A stretch of 64,000 bases of DNA from Corella eumyota (Eukaryota; Chordata; Ascidiacea; Phlebobranchia; Corellidae). A program made the position numbers and the translations under genes. This document shows positions 12,347-29,900 of the stretch, piece after piece. The stretch's first letter is position 1, and each line of letters opens with the position of its first letter. The notes under the pieces were generated by a model. That model saw only the letters and a program-made list of their open reading frames with translations, searched no databases and had not been told where the DNA came from. The stretch is taken from positions 5,518,001-5,582,000 of the forward strand of contig OY720099.1 in assembly GCA_963082875.1 (NCBI GenBank). Direction: 5' to 3'.

Positions 12347-13029
12347 GGCTTTGATTTTCCAATCGCAACACGGGCTTGGCTTGTTCGAGGTTAAGTTAAA
12401 ATACTTTCAAGTATGTTTATACTTTTACACTCAAACAAAACGGTAGCTGAATTGTCAGGCTTGATTTGGCTTGCTTTTGCCTTTACAATACCTTAGTGTT
12501 GATGGGTGGTAAACGAAAATGTCTGGCAAGAATAATCAACAAATAGCGCTCACTTTCAAGTTATACCCAACGGCCTTTTAGAACTTCTGTTTAAAAAAAA
12601 TAAGTGTGGGCGTCTTGTAATGTTTTGAGTTGCGCCAACACGCTAAATTAAAGTTACATTTTATGTTAAGTTTTCTTTCAAGGAACCAGAAGGGCTTTTA
12701 ATCAATAAAAACTTGTGTAGGCGCCCTATTTCCATAACAAAAAGAGTTGATACCACCGCGTCCAAGTTTTTGTTAAGTGGTTATCATAGCTATGTAGAGA
12801 AAAAAATTGAAGGTTTTTTGTTAACCTAGTTTGGAAAAAAATTTTGAATGTCAAGTTACAAATTTTGTTCATTTTTCGCACAAAATCGTGCCTTGTTTTC
12901 TTATATGTTAAAAAAATATTTTGTGGTCTATAGTGTTCGCAACGTTGTTGACCTATAAAAATATTCAACAAACTTTTAATTTTAGAAAATATTAGAATAT
13001 AAGCTTTCACGATTATTGGTGATATTTAA

Positions 13030-13270
13030 CGTGACATTTGCGCGGGAAACTAAACCCAGATTTCAGAAGCGGTAGCGATTTCGTTTCGTGTGATCGTGCA
13101 CACAATTTTGCGATTACGAAGTTTATTTTAAAGTCAAACACGTAAGCAGAACACCGCACGCCGTGATATTTACGTCTTACGTAGCAGCGTTTACGTAAAG
13201 AAAGGTCTTGCGTGAACGCCGCAAATTCAGCGCCAGTTTCGTCGGCAAAAACGTGAGTGCAACTGAATTT
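13030..13270. promoter_or_regulatory. CpG-rich block of unknown role
   Basis: About 240 bases with many CG dinucleotides (for example GCGGTAGCGATTTCG, CGCACGCCGTG, TACGTCTTACGTAGCAGCG) amid AT-rich flanks. It ends in AACGTGAGTGC, which could be a plus-strand splice donor. There is no coding frame of note. It may be a promoter with a non-coding first exon, or an enhancer of Osr. Confidence 0.3.
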
Positions 13271-14626
13271 TTGTTAAGTTAAATTAACCTAACTTTAACC
13301 TTTACCGCATTGTGACCTTAAACCACAAATATTAAGGTAAACTTTTAAATATCAAGAGCATATGGCCGGGTAATGATAAAACCATACCAAAAAAAAAATA
13401 ATTTAACATACTTAAGAGCAATAAATAAAACATGTACAGATTTTTTAGTATTTTAAGTTCATTAACATTTTTATATTTTTCAAACAAACTAAAAATCAAA
13501 TAACAAATAGGTTTTACAAAATTAATAAAGCATAAATATAATTCTAGAGGTATATCTTCATTAATTATTGCTTTTATCATCAACTGTTTATTTAAAGACA
13601 CTTTGATATTATATTTTCCCTAAGATTTTTCGCTTGAAACTTCCTTAAAAAAGATTAAAATTGCATACGTGATCTCGCTCTCGTATTTCATCAAAAATTA
13701 TTTCTAATTATAGAAATATAAACAACTGGGTCTTAACTTTCTGTTTATTGAAATTCTCTCGAATGGCAGAAGTCCAAAATAAGCTATTTAGTTCGTAAAA
13801 ATGATTCCATTTTTGATTTTAAACCAAACATTGCATTTGATATCAAATTATAGGTAAAAAAAATAAAAGCTTATTTTATACTATTGATAGTTTATGTAAT
13901 GTGTCATGTATCGGTAATAAGCTAACAAACTTGCAACGCAGGAAAAAATATTGCTATGTAGGCTATAAATAGCCTGTCTAGATGCAATCATGTCAACGAA
14001 ATGATGAAATTTCGTAATTCAGGTAAAAAGGCTTCTTAACCGTTTAATTTTGCCGCTAGGTATAAGAAGCTTATTTTGTGTCCTGTAAAACCTGAAAGCT
14101 TGACATGTTTCGTATTCGCTTTCTACGAATTCGGAAGGAAAAATTTTTCATATGCCGATTGCTAGCGAAGCTAAATGATATGACATTTATAATAAAGCAT
14201 CTTAAGATCTATTAATATTGCAAAAAATTGTAATTTATTTGTAATATGGAAATTAATATAAAGAGTATGCTGCAATTGCAATCCGTAATTTTTGTTCCTT
14301 TAATTTATTTAACCAAACTACAATTGTATTATTTTAAAACATTTTTTAATGCAATATTAAAATTGATTGTATTTATAAAAAAAATAATTTCAAATTTTTT
14401 TTTAAATTTTAAATAAAAGAGTTTTTGTTGAAAAATATCTATTAAAGCAATATTGAAAAGAAAACAATGAATAAAACTGTTAAAGGTTGATATATTTATC
14501 GGTGTAATTTGGGTAAATATAAATAAATAATTTAATTTGAACTTTACACAAAAAAGAAAAATGTTAAGGCAACAGTAAATAAATAAAATATTTCTTAAAT
14601 ATTTAAAATGTCAGACCAATGTCAAA

Positions 14627-14636
14627 TTTATTTATT
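14627..14636 (-). terminator. Overlapping polyadenylation signals of Osr
   Basis: Two overlapping AATAAA hexamers on the minus strand lie about 225 bases after the Osr stop codon, giving a plausible short 3' UTR. Confidence 0.5.
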
Positions 14637-14858
14637 GTTGACAAATTTAAATTTGATTGCAACATCCTCGAAAAAATCTTCTTAAATTCTTTTTCTTGAT
14701 TCTAAAAAAAATATGTTTATTTAAATATTTGAGATTTAAATTTTTTTTTTAAATATTAAAGAAAAAATATATATGTCCTTGTACCCCATTTAATTTTATT
14801 TAATTCTTGTTTAATCGTTAATCAATGCATTTATCTTTCTATATGCTTGTCACTTAAG

Positions 14859-18046
<3,188 letters not shown>

Positions 18047-20295
18047 GTCTTTTTATGAAAAAATGCTTTAAACAAGCCATGAGTTGAATGATCAATTTAT
18101 TCTCCCCCCCCGGTAATTTAAGTAAAAATGTCTACATATTTACTACGATCTGGGTTCTTTTTTCGTTTTTTTAGCTCCCGGCTACCGATGTTTTTAAACG
18201 GTAGCTTAAATCGACTTCGTTCAACTACAAATTGACATCTTTTGATTTCATTTATTTCTACAAATTTAATATATTCTTTTTAACGGGTAGCAGCTATTTC
18301 TTTTTAGAATCTAAATATTTTTTGAGGACAAATAAATAGTTTCGTCATTTTAGCAAACTATTTATTTGCTCTAATATTCATTTATTTCAACTGCTGCAAA
18401 ATTAAAGTTACAGTGTATTTAATTAAAAATATATGCGCTATATAATATGAATTTGTAGTTATAAAAAATAGCTTTTCCATATTAGCTTGTTCGGTTATAT
18501 AAGATTTTATAAGCAAATTTGTTTATCAAATCCGGCACCTTATAAGGCACATTCAGACGATCTAAGCCGGATTCACGATGGCAGAGTTTCTAAAAAACAA
18601 AATCTTCTCACGTACTTCCAAGGTAAACATGCTTGATAATTTCGCGATCGTTTTGGTTTAAATCACGATTACGACCCAGCCGCAATTCTTAGGAGAAAGA
18701 GTAAGGATCTAAATTCCCAAAAGCACTGCTATCAACGTATCGCATTTAATGAAATATAGGGCGTGGATTTGATCAATTTTATTTATAATTTTGTACCTTT
18801 TAAGAACAATGAAAAAAATTGCATAACTATGAAGTGTTGCTATTTAATTTTTATTGATATCCTTACTTTTTATGAAGTTTTTCATGATAAAAATATAAAC
18901 AAAGTATTTAAAGATAAGCGAACTTAAATCAAAACAAAGCAACAACATTTAGCTATGTTTACAAAAATACTCTTTGTCTATTGCGATAGACATTTGTTTG
19001 TTGTATATTTGTAGATTTAACCTCACGCTGAACGTGTTGTTTACAACTGCGTTTTGCGTTTTGAGAATTAAACCTAAGTGCGGGTAATGAAACTAACTAA
19101 GGCCTGCACAATATTGTATTTTTACAAGACATTCGTGAAACGAGTAAACAGACACGATTTGTAGATTATGGTCAATCCCATGTGATTTTTTGCACGGCGT
19201 ATACTTGACATTTGCCAAAACGTGAGGCCAGTCCTAATAATAAATTCAAGGCAAAACAATAGCGCCTTTACACAACACAAGTGCAAAGCATGAAGTGTCC
19301 TAAAATGGCCTTGTGTTGTTGCAAAAATCATGATGTTGTGCCTTAATTAAAACAAAACCTACACATTGTTAAGCTAACGGGTGTACCCAGTCGTTTTGTG
19401 TGCAAGGAGCAGAAGCATACCGTCATCAGAAAACCATGTAAAGATCTGATCCAAAAATAGGCATTTCTGCAAGAACTGATTAAGTAATCGATGATTTTTT
19501 TCAGTTATTAAAAGAAAACAAAAAAGTGTCTTTGTATAAATTACCCTCGGGCAAAATGATATGTGATGCAATAGCAGACAACGAAATTAAGTCTATACCT
19601 TAACTTTTACTGACAACCTAAAAATGTTTCGCAAGCTTTTTTTAAAAATAAAAAAGTAAAAAATTACATCTTTAATATATTATCCAAATTTAATATTTTA
19701 AATGCAAATAAATAAGTTTATTCTTTTTATAAATTTTCAACAGGAACCCAAACTTTTTTTCCGAAAATTAGTTTGTCCTCTTTTTTGTAGTTTTATTGTT
19801 TTAAAATGTTAAACCATCTTAACTTTGCCACCTTAATTTTAACTTCCACCACCTCAACTGTCGTCGTTGATGTTCATCTGATTAGTAATATAACCTTTAT
19901 AACTAATAGCTACATCACAATCACGTTTATTTTTGCCATAGCCTTACTTTCCCTGAATTCTTACTTAACTGTAATAACCACCAACTTTTAATGTTACCTT
20001 ATTACCATTATTTTTTTAATTATCTTTACTGCTACTTTTATATTCTATTTTCACCGCACTTTTAACATTATCAGTATTGTAACCTTTTTTAGGACTAGCA
20101 CTTTGCAATTCAGGTCAACTTAGCTATAGTAAATTACATGTTTTACTAAGATGACTTAGCTGTTAGAATAATTTGACTATACAACTGTTTTATTTTTTGG
20201 TCGATTTTAAAACATTCATTTTCACAGACGGAGAACTCCGCTAGACGTCGTTAGCTCTCCAATTAAGCTGGAAGTTTAGAGCTTGGTTATAAAAT

Positions 20296-20500
20296 GAGTC
20301 CGGTAGTGTGGCGAACCGGTCATGGCGTCGGACTACGAGCCGAAATGTTTCTACGAGCCGAAAGGTTCGAGCCGCACCAACGTCACACTATTCGCCCTTG
20401 AGCCCGGCATTTACGGATAGCTCAAAACACGTTATGAAAGCACACCGTTCCCCAATAAAAAATATAAAACCTATCACCTTAAGGTAATATAAAAAAAAAA
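20296..20500 (+). mobile_element. tRNA-derived SINE, second family
   Basis: The head GTCCGGTAGTGTGGCGAACC carries an A-box-like segment and AAAGGTTCGAGCCGC a B box. A short internal duplication (ACGAGCCGAAA twice) lies between them. A body beginning TTCGCCCTTGAGCCC is followed by an A-rich end after CCTTAAGGTAATAT. Diverged tails of the same family occur at 10060 and 28470. Confidence 0.7.
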
Positions 20501-22975
20501 ATTGGTTATAAAATGAAAGCCTAGTAATTTAGTATTCCAGTGATGGTAGAAGATATTATATTCTTGTTTTGGTTTAATTTTGATCAAAAATTAACTTAAG
20601 GTAATACTGATCAAAAAGTTTGTTACGACACTTTCAAAAACTGTTTATCAATACCTTTTGATTACTAAAGAAATTTTTTTGAACAAATACTATTCTTATG
20701 ACTTTGTAATATGCTACTTTCACCATTTTTGCTACCACTCCAAGCAAATTTTTTAAAACAGTATATCATTAGAATTAGTTTTACACCAAAAATAAATATG
20801 TGCTTCATTTAACCGTAATTTATTCATCAAACAAATTACTAAATAGCCTATATAGATAAGATATTTATGCTTTAATATTCGATTCTTTGTAATTGGTTGT
20901 TTTTTTGTGCAATTATTTTAGTATATTAGTTAGCTCATTATTGTAAAGATATTCTATACAAGCAAAGCCATAACAACCGTATACAGCGACAACAAAGGTT
21001 AGCGTGTCAATTTTGAGTTTCTTTTTCAAATATTATATCTTCCTGTATAAAACTGATGATTACTGTGTTCAGCGGCGTGTCGAAGAATTCCATTTTATTC
21101 ACAGAATCAATTTTTTACAGTTTTGTGTCTGCCTGAAATTTTTGTCAAAAAAATCAATAACCTAAAATTGAAATTATATTTGTAGTATTAGTTTGGTATT
21201 TTGTTGTGCCAATAAAATTCAGTGAAATACTTATAAAGGATTTAAGGGAAATTTAACTAAAAAGTATTAATATGTTGATAATACAATAGGGCAGTTTAAA
21301 GGCAATATGGTTAAAATAGATATCTGTCATAAAGATAAAACAGCTGTCGGAAATTTTCCATATTAGTTTAGCATATTACAAAATTTTTCAAATTTTGTTT
21401 TTTGTTTAAATTAGATATGCCATTATTTAGCGTTTAAAAAAAAGCGTAGAGTTTAAATAAATGTGTAGACCTTATTTAAAATTCGTTATAGAATCAGTAG
21501 GTTTAGTAAAATACGTTACATTGGGTTTAAAAATGCGCCCGCGGTCGGTATAGGGTTTAGTAACAATGGTTTACTGATGCTATGTGTATAGCGACAACCC
21601 GGCCCAAAGCATCATAATTATAGGTTTCAATAAGATACTAGTTGGTGTCAAAATATTTCTTATTCACTATACTTCAACGGATAAAAACTACCACCGTCGC
21701 TATGGCAGTTAATTTAAACTCTCGGAACTTTCCAACAGTTTTTTTTTTCATTATTAGTTTAGTCTGCTTACCTATTAAACTATATTACAGGAAATGGTGG
21801 CGCGTGATATTATATTTTGATAATGCCTGTATTGTAAGTAGTTCAATAGGAAGGATATAATACAAACGATAAAAGGTAAATCTATGGCCAATAACATAAT
21901 CAATAAATAGATAAATATGATGAACGGTAATTAGAATAAAGTAAAGGTAGACAATGTAAGGTAATATGTAAGTTTTATTTCTGACAATTTGAGCTTTTAT
22001 TTTGTGACAATATGAGCTAAAGACAAGCTAAAAAGGTAACCCGTTATTTTTTTCGTCATTAAATTGCTAATAAGTTTTTTTGATTTTTGAAATATAAAAA
22101 AAACATAACGATAATATTAGTTAAAATAAAAAATTCCAAACAACATTTTTAGCATTATTATTTTGAAGTTAAAACGATGAGACTGTTGTTGGTTATGTTA
22201 AAACGAGGATAAATAAAAAAATATATAGAATTCTCAAGATATTATAAGGTAATAAATCTATATTTGGAGTGATCTACCTTTTGTATGTATGTATGTGACA
22301 CTTTAGCAATAAAAATAAATAGTAAAATTTCTAAAGAATTTTGTGTTAAAATATTTTTTGACAAAGTCATTAAAAATCGATCAATTAAAAAATCTAAACT
22401 ATATTTTAAATAGTGTTATTCTTTTTGTTTTGTTTGGTGTTTTTTCTCCCAATTTTATAGGTAAAACTAGCAAGTGTCACACATTGGTTATACAATTAAA
22501 CTTAATATAATTTAACATATAATTTGTGTTATATTATTTTATTGCATACGGTGTGTGTTATAATAAGACTGTTTCGAAGTAATGATAATACCAGGATGCT
22601 ATGACAATAGGATATCCCACGCTATATATTTACAAAACACACTAATGCAATCCGTATCAAATGAAAATATTTTAATTAAAATTAATAAAAAAAATAATTT
22701 TAATATTTAGTAAAAAAAATTTTCATTGTCTTGTTAGTTAAAATTATTGTCTAACATTTTTTTATTGAAAGAAAAAAAATTTTATATTGTAGATAACAAA
22801 AAAATTAATGCAAAAATTTATAAGAAAATTAAGCTGTAAAGAATTCTAAATGTAAAATGTTAAGGATGCGCATTGCTTCTAAGAAATGTTTAATAAACAG
22901 ATCAAATGACGCAATTGCCTTAGATGATCTTGCTGAAGCGTATTTTAGTTAGTTTCCTTAGTTTATAGATATATT

Positions 22976-23014
22976 TGTGTGTGTGTGTGTGCGCGCGCAT
23001 ATGTGTGTGTGTGT
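22976..23014. repeat. (TG)n(CG)n(TG)n microsatellite
   Basis: TGTG repeats flank a GCGCGCGC core and then TGTG again. Alternating purine-pyrimidine DNA of this kind can adopt Z-form. It lies about 5 kb upstream of Osr. Confidence 0.85.
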
Positions 23015-24366
23015 AAAATATATTATAAATACAATAATGTGATGATATATCAAATTAATACATCGCAATGTATGAATATGTAACATTGTTTTGCCAAATA
23101 GTTTTCTGTAGATTTGTGATAAATTAAGTTTAAGAAAAAAAGACAAAGAAAAACGAAGACTAGTCACGTGACTCTGGTCGCTGATGAGCGTTTAGTGATA
23201 AAAAAAGTTTGTTAAAAATTTACGGAACGCACCAAAAATATGGTAGATATCTTTTTATTTTGGTTTTTAATTATATTTAGAAAAAAAAAAAAAAGTTTAG
23301 GAATTTTCTTAAACACGATAATCGTTGAGTATCTGACTGCAAAAAAAAAACTTAACAGGCACGCTATTGTCGCCCCCACAACAACAAATAACTTAATATT
23401 TTTTAATTAGAAAAAAAATTTATTGCAATTTTTTATAACAGTACAGGTAGAGCTGTGAAAAGTGAACACAGTAAACTCTTATGTAAAAAAAACAACGATT
23501 TAAATATGTATTTCAATTGCTAAGATATATATTATAAAATGTGTGTAATATTTTCGCAAATTTGGAAAAAAAATAATTAAACAATATAAGTTATTTTAAT
23601 TTATACGAGACTTTATAACATATACATTTGATGTTATATGTAAAACCTAATAAAAAAAATTAATTCACCTAATACCATGTTAATAAATGTTCAAAGTTGG
23701 CAGAAATTTTACCACAAATATAAATCCCGTTTAAACAAAAATATATTTTTTAGAGAAAAATTAAGGGCAAAAATTTAATATTTAACAGAAGTAAATGAAT
23801 TGTTTTATGATGGTTTAATATTACACCATCGAAAGATACCATTCGCTTTATTTCAACCCGGAAACTGCATTATTTGTAATTAGCCTATCACATGTCGAGT
23901 ACAATTCTTACGTATTTATCCAGTCACGTGATAGAAACCAACGCCCTCTCCTTATAACCTAATCATGTAGTTAAACAAAAAGGATACTGACTTTGAAACA
24001 TTTTAAATATTTGTAAATGGACAATAAGTTCAAATCGCATAGTCTAGAAGTTAAATAAATTCCATTACTAGTTTTACAATAATTTAATTTATTGTATTGT
24101 TCTTTAAACTTTTACTTACTATTGCTTTTATACAAAATTTCTATAACCTGAATAGTATATAAAAGAACATTTTTTACAAAAAAGAGGATAACTTGTATTA
24201 GAAAAAATAATAGAATTAAGTAATAACTTTCAGAGATATCAATTAAGAACATTTAAAATAACATTTTATAATACTTAGAAGTATAATGTATTAATAAGCT
24301 AAATCACGGTAATTAGTCCCATGCATTACGGCTGCATTTCATTATAGTAAGTTAATTAAAAGATTT

Positions 24367-24420
24367 GTAGCCATTAACGACCTATTAAAATAATAAAAAA
24401 GTGTGGCCGTTAATGGCTTG
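24367..24420. repeat. Imperfect inverted repeat with homeodomain-like cores
   Basis: GTAGCCATTAACGACC (24367-24382) and GGCCGTTAATGGCTTG (24405-24420) are inverted copies matching at 13 of 16 positions, separated by 22 AT-rich bases. Each holds a CATTAA/TTAATG core. Confidence 0.5.
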
Positions 24421-26902
24421 CGTTGCAATGTTTATTTAATTTACCATCTAGTAAGTAATGAGACTTTTCTAGAAGTCGGGTATATTGACTTTGTTTTGAT
24501 AAGGGATTTGTAATTGTGCTGTAATAAGCACACGGCGAATTTCGCCGGTCGCGAGGCCAACGCGTAAGTGTGCGTTTTTACAAAAAACCATGGTGCATTT
24601 ACATCCCTAATCCCCCGCAAAGTCGTCCGGTTAATGTACCTGCAGACTTCCAAGGTGGACTTTAAAGTATAGCCAGTACTTTTCCGAGCTGATATACATC
24701 CCACTAATTGTTTACAAAATGTAGTCAGCACATCCGTCGGTTTTAAAAGATTATTTTCCTAGCTTATATATGTTATTACTGTTCCTTCTATATGTCATAG
24801 ACTATCTAACAAAATACCTAATTTAAACCGAAAACTAACCATACTACAATTTTCTAAAAAAAAACTAGAAAATGTAAGTTAAATCATTGACAATATATGG
24901 CACATGTTAGAATTCACTGTTTGTCATTTCCAGTGGACTGTCATGTGCTGTTAGTTGACATGATTATATTCTACTAATATAAATGAGAAGTTATACCAGA
25001 CATATTATAAAAAAGGTTAAAAAATAAATAACCAAGACCTTGTGCACTGTCATAAATTTGATTTAAAAAAAAATTGTTAGCAAAACGAAATGTTTTGTTC
25101 AAATCCATACCATGCCTTTGTTAATTTATTAATTCATCAGTAACGATAATCAATTTACATAGTTTTAAAGTGTGTTACCCTAAAAATCAGTATAATTTAA
25201 AGCGTATTATGTAGTATAAGTGTTATTGAGGCTACCATATTTCAATAGCAATTGCACTACTAAAGCCTAAAACATAATCATTGAAACACTGCAAATTCAG
25301 CCAATGTGTAGCTATTATTGCCAAGTAACACTTTGTGTAAATAGTGCCACATTTTATTAATAGATTAATATAGAGTCGCAATATACCATGTAATCCCTTA
25401 TAATCTACATGCAGGTAGATGTTAATTATGTCTGAGAGAACGCACTTCTGATAACGGGCTAATAACCAGTCTTGAGGGAAGACGTTCGTCTACACGAAAT
25501 AGCCGTTAATGCATTATTCAAAAGGCACGATTGCATGATAGAAAAAGGCAAGCAGGTCAATATATAAACAGCAAGGAATGACGACATATGATAGGTAGTG
25601 CATAGACAACCACAAGTAGTTTTGCAGCAGGTGTTTTCATTCCTTAAAGTCTTTAGCTTATTAAAATGGAAATGTATAATAGTGTTACTTAGAAAAAACA
25701 TTTTTCGTTAGTTTCGGTTTGGCACTGGCACATATTTGATAACTATATGTAGTACTATCAAGTATTGCCTGTGCTAATCAGAGACAAACGGACAGTCAAC
25801 GTTAATAAAATCCACTACTGAGGGAAGTTGTATTTGGAATGTGTAACAAAGGTGTGGTTCAGTACTTGGCAAAATATAGAACTCACGTTGGATTTGACAA
25901 AGTATATCCAGTGGTTTTAATTTTGCTAATCACGGAAACCACGCATTAGCAGCAACATGCCAGGTAAAACATATTTCTATTTCATCACCAACTGCCTGAA
26001 CGACACGTGTTAGCGCCTTTTTAATGTAACAGAAATTGTAAAAAAATGTAAATTTAAACCAGCACTTCAAAAACTTTTGGATGCAAAACCTACAATAGTT
26101 TTTAAGCTAATAGCAAAGCAACCAACGCAGATTTTTTTGCTCGATTTTTAGTCAATTTCAGCCGGATCGAAAAACTAAAATATTAATGAGTAACCGAACA
26201 GCTGTTTGTAAACCTATTCGCTACAGAATTCAACAATACAAAGCAGCAATTCTATGTAATATATGCACAGTAATGAAAAAGTACATAGAATAAGCGAAGT
26301 TGCTGATGGTAACTCTAGTTTAATTCATTGTCTATTGGGGATTTTAATATGGGACTGATGTTTTATAATAATTTTTGCAAAACTTTCAGTGTGAAACTCA
26401 TTTTAAGTAATATAATAACTGCTGAATTGACATAATTTTAATTGGTGATTATTTTGATGCGGTTACATATTTTACTGCGTTGTTTTTCCTAAATAAAATT
26501 GGCTTGATTTCCAACAAAATTTCCAACAAAAGAACCACACTTTCCAACAAAAGAAAAAAGAAGTTTCGGACATTAGCAAGACATTTTTTTTGGCAATGCA
26601 TACGTTAAACAGGGCTACAACATGCTTTTTTGTTGAAAACGATCAGCACTATTCAAAAGCTAAATGTAGCAACATACTATATAGGTTATAGGTTACAAGC
26701 GACAACATTTGCAAATAACTTTTTAGTTTGCAAATAACTTTTCGGTTTTGAAATAAATCAACTCGATAATTTGATTAGATCAGGCAATAAATTACCAATT
26801 TTTAATAGATTATCCTATAAAAAACGTACAATATACCCGTTATCAAACGTTTAAAATTTGATAAACGTTTTCAAATTCTCAAAAAAAATATTTTTAAAGG
26901 AT

Positions 26903-29900
26903 TTAAAAACTTAAACCACTTTCTGATTTCGAATCTCTGTCACATTTCGCATCTTGTTCAACTTTTTCTGTTAAATTAGCTGACATGCTTCTCGACCGGT
27001 CACCCTTTATTTGGTTGAGTTTGGGTGAGGGTCGAAGTCCAAGAAAGTCAGGGGTTAAATGTATTCGACCGTCTGGTGATATGGAAACGGAACCAGCACC
27101 CGATTGCTGGTTAATCGTGTTGGCGATCTTCTCATAAACGGAGACAGGAATTTGGACCATAGCTGTTACAATTAAAACTCGTTTTTGTAATTTTTGTTTT
27201 TATCTTTACTTGATGTAAGTAAGCCGACTTTACAGCCTAAACATTAAGTAGTTTTCTCTACCAATGCCTATTCTTGATGTGAGCATTGTCTATTTGTTAG
27301 CCTTTTCGCATTTACTATCACTTAAAGTGGTAGTAATTCTACAACATGGAAACTGTGGGAATCGAACGAAACACCCAAAGTATAGTAATGCGTAATAGCC
27401 CGTTTTTAATAACTGTGCCAAGTCGAAAATTAGATAAAAATAAATAAGTATTTAAATGGCCTTTTCTTTGTTTTGAATTGGAATTAATAAAAAAATATGA
27501 TAGTGATATTACTTTCTTAAGACTTTAAAATTTTTTTTTACACATGTTTAGAACAATGTTTCGATAGTTAAAAGTGATAAAAAATACTGAACAATACTTT
27601 ACCCGAAGATTCGTCTTCAGCAGATATCGTAACGTCATCGTTTTGTTCTAAATTACTTTCATTAACCATCTGAACAAAAATTTAAATTAAAAAAATATTT
27701 AAAATAACGGCTATAGAGCGTTATGTTTTTACAAGAGAATATTTAAATTTATTTAAATAATTTAACGGCAAATAAGGTGTGTGAAAATTTTTCGAATAAG
27801 GTGTGTGTAAAACATCTAAAAATACCGCTTTATAGTTTATTTATACGAACGGCTTGCAATATAGGTAATATCACTCGGCACCAGCCCTTGAGGTCTAGAG
27901 TTCGATCACCAAAAACTCCACGTCGTTGGGCAATTCGTGTTATTCAGTATTTAATAATGTCAATCAAGTCTAAGTTCAGTCGATATACAGGGCTTGTAAT
28001 ATCCTAGACTGGCAAAGGCAACTCCAAATTTGACCAGGGTAAGGAAGTAACGTAATTTCAGGCTGTGAAATCAATCTTATACAACTAGGTTAAACATTTT
28101 TATTTAAATAAATAAAAAACTTACCTGTTCGTTGGTTGAAAAGGGAAGTGAAAGGGGCTCATTGCGTTTTCTGTCGATATCGGAAGTTATGACACTAAAA
28201 CTTTCGACCATGTTGTCTGTTTGATTTTCTAGAGGCCAATTTCCGGCTTCAATCTTGAGTAAAGTTTAAGTAAAAAACGTTAGACATTTTTTTTGTTATT
28301 TTATTACTATAAGTTAAAAGTATTGGGTTGGAATAGTGTAAACCTGCCTTGTAAATTGTCCTCAGGAAAGGACTGTACTTACACTGGTAGTATACTGGTC
28401 ATGGCAACATACTGGTAATAGCATTGAAATGCAGCATAAAAGTTTAAGATTATTGCTGCACTAATACCTTACCATTTGCCCTTGATTTCGTCGTTTACAG
28501 ATAACTTAAACATGTATTAACAGCACACACTTTCCAAATAAAATGCGATAAATAAACAGAATCTCTAATATTTAAATCTAGAAAAGGCATTTGTAGACTT
28601 ATTAAATAAATATTAAAAACCAACATCTTCCATGGTCATTTCTAGTCTGTTGTCACTGGATGACTGGGTGGTTAATGTGGCCACGGCTGCACCAGATTGG
28701 TCCTGATGAATGGTTGCAATGGTCTGACCAGAATCCAACTTAAAAAAGAGTTATAATTTTTTTACAAAATCTTTAACAAACATTAGTAGGTTACACGTAA
28801 AAATAGATAATTATAAGTAAATGAGTTTTGTTAAATTCTAGAAATATAAAGGCTTTATATGAACTCCTGCTGAGCCAGCACTTAATCAGGCAAATAATAA
28901 TCAGGCAATTACAATTTATATAATATCCCAAACTGCTAAAGGCAACTCAAAACTGGGTAGGAGTAACTGATGTTGAGGTTACACATTCGACCAAATCCAC
29001 ATCGAGGATAAAGATATATACAAAAAACACTTCCATTTTATAGAATTTTTTTTTCTTTACTGTTGGAAATTTTATTTGTGTTATTTTGATCGTCTATACT
29101 TTAACAAAAATGTTCAAAAATGGTTTACCTGTATTAGAGAAACAGAACCATCAGCATTATGAACAGTTTGAACCAGAGTAGGGGATGTAACTGACATGGT
29201 GGAACTTGTGCATGGCATGTGAACTCCCAGTAATTTGTCACTAACAAAAATATCACAATAAAGAAGAAATGAATACCACTTCAAATAAAATATATTACGT
29301 TTTGTTAATATTGTACATTTTATTTAAAGAAAAATACAAGTCTTTAATTTTTTTTAAATGAATGTTGTAACAGAACTACCCAAAAATGCCAAGCACAAAT
29401 GTATATAGGCATAAGTTGAACTTGAAAACAAAACTTTTTGGGTCAAAGCTGATAACATCACAATTGTGCTAACTACATGGTCTGAGACTAAAAATTAGTT
29501 TTAATATTGTATAAGAACCAACCGTTTTAACTCAATAGAATCCAGATTATCCTCTGTAGAAAAACTGCCATAAAGTAAATCTTCCCTGTTGTGATATCTA
29601 TAACAATTTCGAACTATTTGTCTTAATGCTTGTGTCCAAGAAACCTAAAAAGTATAAAGTTTTATTGCTTTTAAGAACATTGGATTTTTTTTATGAAGTT
29701 GACATCAAGTTTTAAATTTTTTTCAATTCGTTGGCTTTTAAATTTGTTTTGTAATGCCAAATTATTCCTCTTTTAAAAGTTGCTTGTTTTTTTTGCTCGG
29801 CTGAAGTTGGCACAAGTTAATTGAATACCATACTTCTGAATTTAATAAAAAAGTTTTTAAAGAGCTTAGATTAAAATAAAACAGCAACAACATATAAAAA

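Larger units (their letters stand above)
8080..14600. other. Intergenic DNA between lipase 5' end and Osr 3' end
   Basis: About 6.5 kb of AT-rich sequence without a credible coding exon. It contains the CCAAT/TATA patch at 9045, a SINE tail at 10060, a DR1-like site at 12334 and a CpG-rich block at 13030-13270. Scattered short open frames have AT-driven amino-acid content and are not called. Confidence 0.55.
18047..26800. other. Long intergenic region upstream of Osr; probable cis-regulatory DNA
   Basis: About 8.8 kb with no credible coding exon, between the Osr start and the 3' end of NRF1, both on the minus strand. Such a long gap beside a developmental regulator, in a gene-dense stretch, suggests Osr enhancers. 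It includes a poly-C run at 18103, a SINE at 20296, a TG/CG microsatellite at 22976, a short inverted repeat at 24367-24420 and a more GC-rich patch at 24520-24680. No enhancer can be assigned from the sequence alone. Confidence 0.5.

Noticed and set aside
22958-23167. Minus-strand open frame through the TG/CG repeat
   Set aside because: Generated by the microsatellite (Thr-His runs).
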